A DNA stretch of 64,000 nucleotides, from contig JAFYNR010000020.1 of the NCBI GenBank assembly GCA_017548045.1, positions 27,314-91,313 on the forward strand, in the 5' to 3' direction. The position numbers and the translations under genes were made by a program. The first letter of the stretch is position 1. The number at the start of each line of letters is the position of its first letter. Positions 60,374-64,000 of the stretch are shown here, piece by piece. The stretch is from Clostridia bacterium. Lineage in GTDB: Bacteria > Bacillota > Clostridia > Oscillospirales > Acutalibacteraceae. The notes beneath the pieces were generated by a model. It saw only the letters and a program-made list of their open reading frames with translations. It was not told where the DNA came from and searched no databases.

Positions 60374-61777
60374 ATGGGTATTTCCGATATAATTATATGC
60401 GTTCTTTTTGTGATGCTTGCTTCAAGCTACGGCTGGGGTATGAGAGGTACGGTTCTCGGCGGTGAAAAGGGCGCAATGCTGCCCGGTGCCTTCATTGGTC
60501 TGATACTTGCCCGTTTTGCAGGCGGCGGAATATACGAGAATTATTGGGTTGTTGCGGCGGCAGGTCTTATGGGTATGACCTACGGCGGCAGTGAAACCTA
60601 CGGCGAAACTCTGGGCTTTGTGCTTCACCGTGATGCAGGCAGGGATTACCGCCCGATAAAAGGCTATTCGGGTCTTTTTCTCAAGGGTGCACTGTGGTTT
60701 TCAATCTGCGGCGGATTTATTGCATTTGCAATTTCGTCAATGGCAGGCGGTAAATATTCCCTTGCGGATATCATAATTTTCTGCCTTCTTATTCCCGTTT
60801 TCCAGATTGCGGGATATTATATTTTCAATACTCCTTACGATAAGGAAAAGGGTATTCACCCGAAATGCTATTATTCACGCACCCGCCGTGAGGAGTGGGG
60901 CGGCAACCTTGTGACCCTGCTTGCGCTTATGGCATTGGGCATTGTCAGAAACGATTCTCTTATGCTTTCAATGATATGGGGCGGCTTTCTGGGCGGCGGC
61001 TTAGGCTGGCTTGTTGCAATGAAATTCTACGAAGCGTCCGTTTTCCCTATGAGTAACGGCAAATATATTTTTGACCGCTTTTTCAGAAACGGTATCTATG
61101 ACGGCTGGAAGACTATGGAATTCACTCTCGGTGCAATCGGCGGCGCAGGTATTGCGCTGGGCTTTTGCAGAAAAGCGGATATTATTGCGGAAATCAACGG
61201 TATGATTGCTTCAAATGGTGTGAATTCACTGCCTGCATTGGCAGAAGGATTTATGCCTTTTGCGGTAATTTTGCTTGCGGCAGGAATAATCGCCGTCAAT
61301 GCATACGGCTTTTACTGCGACAGAAAAGAAAAAGAATACGATACTCTTCTCTGCGACAGAATTGAACGAACCTTATATAATGTAATACCTATGGCTCTTG
61401 TGCTTACGGGCTCTGCGTATGCGGCAAGGCTGATGACAGTATTTATGCTTATTCTCGTTCTCGGCATTAAATGCGTTTTTGAAAGATTTTCAGAGTCAAA
61501 GTATATGCCCCTTTGCGGCGCTGTCGGGCTGATTGTATGCGGCGGAGTTTTTGCAGGGGATATAATTCTCGGCGGCTACGGACCTTTCGCACTCATATTT
61601 GCAGGTACGGTGCCCTATCTTCTTGCAGAGCTTTTCCATGCAATGACGAAAAAACGAAGGGCAGGCAGAAGCATCAGAGACGGGCTTTGCAAAACCGCTT
61701 TCGCAACGGTTTATCCCTGCTTTCTCATAATGTGTGCCGTAATATATATTGTATCGGCTGAAATTTTTGAATTTTAA
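60374..61777 (+). CDS. Polytopic membrane protein of unknown function
   Basis: 467 residues with about ten hydrophobic helices spread over the whole length. The N-terminal region is rich in Gly motifs (SSYGWGMRGTVLGGEKGAML, MTYGGSETYGETLGF) that look conserved rather than random, and a cytoplasmic loop near 160-175 carries CYYSRTRREEWGG. No family I know fits. AGGAG nine bases upstream fixes the ATG. It ends 69 bases before the next gene, which has its own promoter. Confidence 0.8.
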   Translation: MGISDIIICVLFVMLASSYGWGMRGTVLGGEKGAMLPGAFIGLILARFAGGGIYENYWVVAAAGLMGMTYGGSETYGETLGFVLHRDAGRDYRPIKGYSGLFLKGALWFSICGGFIAFAISSMAGGKYSLADIIIFCLLIPVFQIAGYYIFNTPYDKEKGIHPKCYYSRTRREEWGGNLVTLLALMALGIVRNDSLMLSMIWGGFLGGGLGWLVAMKFYEASVFPMSNGKYIFDRFFRNGIYDGWKTMEFTLGAIGGAGIALGFCRKADIIAEINGMIASNGVNSLPALAEGFMPFAVILLAAGIIAVNAYGFYCDRKEKEYDTLLCDRIERTLYNVIPMALVLTGSAYAARLMTVFMLILVLGIKCVFERFSESKYMPLCGAVGLIVCGGVFAGDIILGGYGPFALIFAGTVPYLLAELFHAMTKKRRAGRSIRDGLCKTAFATVYPCFLIMCAVIYIVSAEIFEF

Positions 61778-61779
61778 TA

Positions 61780-61808
61780 TTTACTTTTTGCGTTTCGTAT
61801 GCTAAAAT
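61780..61808 (+). promoter_or_regulatory. Promoter of yerC-like gene
   Basis: TTTACT (61780-61785), 17 bases, TAAAAT (61803-61808) with an extended TATGC -10. Confidence 0.65.
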
Positions 61809-61846
61809 GTTAAAGTGTAAAAGCGTTTTGAAAGGACGTATGCAAA

Positions 61847-62134
61847 ATGGCTAATAAAATCAAAGACGATAATGTTGATTTTCTTTTCTCCGCAATTCTT
61901 AATCTGCAGACTCTTGAGGAATGCTATGATTTTTTTGAGGACCTTTGTACGGTGCCCGAGCTCAAGGCTTTTTCACAGCGCATCGTTGTTGCCAAGATGC
62001 TCAGAGATAAAAAGGTTTACAGCGATATAGTTGCCGCAACAGGTGCCAGCACGGCTACAATCAGCCGTGTCAACCGTTCATTGCAGTACGGCTGCAACGG
62101 ATATGAGGAAATATTCAAGAGGATGGAAAAATAA
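61847..62134 (+). CDS. YerC/YecD family TrpR-fold protein
   Basis: 95 residues in the TrpR-related YerC/YecD family. The helix-turn-helix runs at about 60-80 (SDIVAATGASTATISRVNRSL). The fold is that of the Trp repressor but these proteins have no known ligand and were proposed to repress local genes. The stop overlaps the start of the methyltransferase (TAATG), so the two are coupled; with hslO they form a three-gene operon. Confidence 0.9.
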   Translation: MANKIKDDNVDFLFSAILNLQTLEECYDFFEDLCTVPELKAFSQRIVVAKMLRDKKVYSDIVAATGASTATISRVNRSLQYGCNGYEEIFKRMEK

Positions 62135-62874
62135 TGTCCTACGATAATTTTTCCCGTTTTTATGACCGTCTGACAGATAACGTTGAGTATGAGAAGCGTG
62201 CAGATTATTTTTGCAGGCTTCTTTCACTGTGCGGAATTAAGGAAGGCATACTCCTTGACCTGGGCTGCGGCACGGGCAGTATGTCCGTTAAAATGGCGGA
62301 AAAGGGCTTCGATGTAATCGGTGTTGACAGCAGTGTGGGTATGCTCAATGCGGCACAGCAAAAGATGTTTGAAAGCGGCACGCACCTGCTTCTTCTCAAT
62401 CAGCCTATGCAGGATATCGACCTTTACGGCACCGTTGACTGTGCAATCTGCGTGCTTGACGGTATTAACCATCTGGGCAGTGCGCAGGATGTGAAGCACA
62501 CCTTTGAAAAAGTATCTCTTTTTATGAACAGAGGCGGAGCTTTTGCTTTTGATGTGAATACAATCCATAAGCACAGGAACGTACTTGCGGATAACGCTTT
62601 TGTTTATGAATTTGACGATTTGTTCTGCGTATGGCAGAATAATTACAACGGCGGCGATAACAGCGTTGAAATCAGCCTCGATTTTTTTGAGGAGGAGGAC
62701 GGCGTTTATTACCGTAGCTCAGAAAGCTTTTCGGAGCAGGCATATGAGCTTGCGGATATTTCGGAATGGCTTTCGGAAGCAGGCTTTGAGGTCGTGGGTA
62801 TCTACGACGACCTTACAACAAATGATGTAAGACCCGACAGTGAAAGGGCAGTATTTTTAGCAAAGAAGAAGTGA
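62134..62874 (+). CDS. Class I SAM-dependent methyltransferase
   Basis: 246 residues. Motif I ILLDLGCGTGSMSVKMAEKG (about 34-53) and IGVDSSVGML near 58-67 bind SAM; VDCAICVLDGINHL near 107-120 is the next motif. The acceptor substrate is not evident. Its operon partners, a TrpR-fold regulator and Hsp33, do not tell its job. Confidence 0.88.
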   Translation: MSYDNFSRFYDRLTDNVEYEKRADYFCRLLSLCGIKEGILLDLGCGTGSMSVKMAEKGFDVIGVDSSVGMLNAAQQKMFESGTHLLLLNQPMQDIDLYGTVDCAICVLDGINHLGSAQDVKHTFEKVSLFMNRGGAFAFDVNTIHKHRNVLADNAFVYEFDDLFCVWQNNYNGGDNSVEISLDFFEEEDGVYYRSSESFSEQAYELADISEWLSEAGFEVVGIYDDLTTNDVRPDSERAVFLAKKK

Positions 62875-62878
62875 TAAT

Positions 62879-63748
62879 ATGAGTGAACTTGTCAGAATGA
62901 TTTCAACCGACGGTACTCTCACCGTTATTGCGGCGGATACCACGGATATAGTTAACAGAATGGAACAGATTCATCAAACATCTGCCGTAACCTCTGCCGC
63001 ACTCGGCAGGCTTCTGACGGCGGCTTCAATGATGGGTGCCGTTCTTAAAGGTAAGGATAACAGCATTACTCTGCGTCTTAACGGCGGCGGCCCCGCCGGC
63101 TCGGTTATAGCTGTATCGGACAGCGAGGGCAACGTAAGAGGCTACGTTTCAAACCCTGTGGTTGAAATCCCTCTTAACATCAAAGGCAAGCTTGACGTTG
63201 CAGGTGCGGTGGGTACGGACGGTACTCTTACCGTTATGAAGGATCTGGGTATGAATGAACCATATATCGGTCAGATTCCTATTGTGTCGGGCGAGATTGC
63301 CGAGGATATCACAAGCTATTTTGCAACAAGCGAGCAGCTTCCCAGCGTGTGTGCACTGGGCGTGCTCGTTAACCCTGATTTGTCAATTCAGGCGGCAGGC
63401 GGATTTATCATTCAGCTTCTGCCCACCGCAATGGACGATACCATTGACAAGGTTGAAGAATGTATAAAGGATATTCCTGCCGTAACGCAGATGCTTACTG
63501 GCGGAATGACACCCGAGGATATCTGCCGCAGTGTGCTTAAAGGCTTTGATCTTGAGGTGCTGGATACCTCAAGCCCCGAATACAGATGCAACTGTTCAAG
63601 AGACAGAGTTGCAAAGGCACTTATCAGCACGGGCAAGGAAAGTCTGCTTGAAATGGCGCAGGAAAAGGTGACGGAAGTATCCTGCCATTTCTGCGATAAG
63701 AAGTATAATTTCACTTCTGAGGAAGTGCTGAAGCTCATTGAAAAATAA
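62879..63748 (+). CDS. hslO: Redox-regulated chaperone Hsp33
   Basis: 289-residue holdase that is switched on by oxidation. The C-terminal zinc switch is complete: CNCSRDR (CxC) near 238-244 and CHFCDKK (CxxC) near 270-276. The N-terminal domain has the LTAASMMGAVLKG block. It lies four bases after the methyltransferase and defends an anaerobe's proteins during oxygen exposure. Confidence 0.95.
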   Translation: MSELVRMISTDGTLTVIAADTTDIVNRMEQIHQTSAVTSAALGRLLTAASMMGAVLKGKDNSITLRLNGGGPAGSVIAVSDSEGNVRGYVSNPVVEIPLNIKGKLDVAGAVGTDGTLTVMKDLGMNEPYIGQIPIVSGEIAEDITSYFATSEQLPSVCALGVLVNPDLSIQAAGGFIIQLLPTAMDDTIDKVEECIKDIPAVTQMLTGGMTPEDICRSVLKGFDLEVLDTSSPEYRCNCSRDRVAKALISTGKESLLEMAQEKVTEVSCHFCDKKYNFTSEEVLKLIEK

Positions 63749-63806
63749 TTCTGTAAAAGAATAAAAAATTTTTTTGAAAAAAATTAAAAAAATTTCAAAA
63801 AAAGGG

Positions 63807-63835
63807 TTGACAATTCCGAAAAAGTAGTGTATTAT
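63807..63835 (+). promoter_or_regulatory. Promoter of the tRNA cluster
   Basis: TTGACA (63807-63812), 17 bases, TATTAT (63830-63835), following an A-rich UP-like tract. Confidence 0.75.
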
Positions 63836-63841
63836 ACAGTA

Positions 63842-63862
63842 CGTTGCTTGACGAGAGCAACG
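63842..63862 (+). other. Leader hairpin before tRNA-Val
   Basis: CGTTGCT and AGCAACG pair around TGACGAG; located at the 5' end of the tRNA precursor, eight bases before tRNA-Val. Confidence 0.5.
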
Positions 63863-63869
63863 CCAACGT

Positions 63870-63945
63870 GGGAGCATAGCTCAGCTGGGAGAGCATCTGC
63901 CTTACAAGCAGAGGGTCACAGGTTCGAGCCCTGTTGTTCCCACCA
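63870..63945 (+). tRNA. tRNA-Val (anticodon UAC)
   Basis: Acceptor arms GGGAGCA and TGTTCCC, anticodon loop CTTACAA with anticodon TAC, T-loop GGTTCGAGCC, and an encoded CCA at 63943-63945. Complete cloverleaf of 76 bases. Confidence 0.97.
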
Positions 63946-63948
63946 TTT

Positions 63949-64000
63949 GGCCCGGTAGTTCAGCTGGTTAGAACGCTAGCCTGTCACGCTAGAGGTCGAC
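63949..64000 (+). tRNA. tRNA-Asp (anticodon GUC), cut by the window edge
   Basis: GGCCCGG acceptor arm, GTTCAGCTGGTTAGAAC D arm and CTGTCAC anticodon loop (anticodon GTC). The 3' part lies outside. Confidence 0.92.

Overview
The window looks like chromosome of an anaerobic, low-to-moderate-GC member of the Bacillota, most likely class Clostridia. The support is a T-box leader on pheST, a ZTP (pfl-motif) riboswitch on pyruvate formate-lyase, strong GGAGG-type ribosome binding sites, TTGACA/TATAAT promoters, an indolepyruvate ferredoxin oxidoreductase, GTP-dependent PEP carboxykinase, and a RepA_N/DUF6017-type initiator of the kind carried on clostridial mobile elements. No respiratory chain genes are visible. 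I cannot name the genus.

Layout. 1-3136: 3' end of polA, a YwlE-like phosphatase, rimI and tsaD in one run. 3137-5822: pckG on its own promoter and terminator, then a HAD phosphatase. 5884-8942 (minus): an ECF sigma factor, a 68-residue membrane peptide, an acyl-CoA synthetase and a PlsC acyltransferase, apparently one operon. 9063-10249: a replication-initiator relic driven by a promoter that contains a LexA-type box; it is split by a 274-bp MITE-like element and carries three tandem 23-bp repeats plus an AT-rich tract. 10335-18347: a sodium symporter, a CoA ligase, a MaoC-like hydratase, iorA-iorB, a phenylacetate-CoA ligase and an ACT protein, a likely aryl/2-oxo-acid fermentation cluster. 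18365-23079: T-box, pheS, pheT and a Gfo/Idh/MocA oxidoreductase. 23134-30224: a PHP protein and a phosphoesterase on minus, then an M28 peptidase and a GH38 alpha-mannosidase on plus.

30268-33678 (minus): a flavin-binding PNPOx-fold protein, a FAD oxidoreductase and a DUF1846 protein. 34041-35384: glutamate dehydrogenase. 35422-38549 (minus): promoter, ZTP riboswitch, pflB and pflA. 38650-47039 (minus): a complete-looking hisZGDCBHAF(IE) operon that ends in a sialic-acid-lyase-like gene. 47099-50434 (minus): a DtxR-type regulator, an alpha/beta hydrolase and a long-chain acyl-CoA ligase. 50588-54262: two sugar isomerases/epimerases divergent from a Gfo/Idh oxidoreductase and nagB. 54286-57737: metG, tatD and a PHP protein. 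57799-60293 (minus): a lipoprotein and a type 2 galT. 60345-63748: an unknown polytopic membrane protein, a YerC-like TrpR-fold regulator, a methyltransferase and hslO. 63807-64000: promoter, tRNA-Val(UAC) and the start of tRNA-Asp(GUC).

The metabolic picture is a fermenter of amino acids and sugars. Glutamate dehydrogenase, indolepyruvate oxidoreductase and PaaK handle amino-acid carbon; PFL, PEPCK, GalT, NagB, the mannosidase and the isomerases handle sugar carbon. The most unusual stretch is 9063-9865: an SOS-type promoter, an initiator gene and its probable internal origin, interrupted by a small inverted-repeat element whose removal in silico exactly restores the reading frame.
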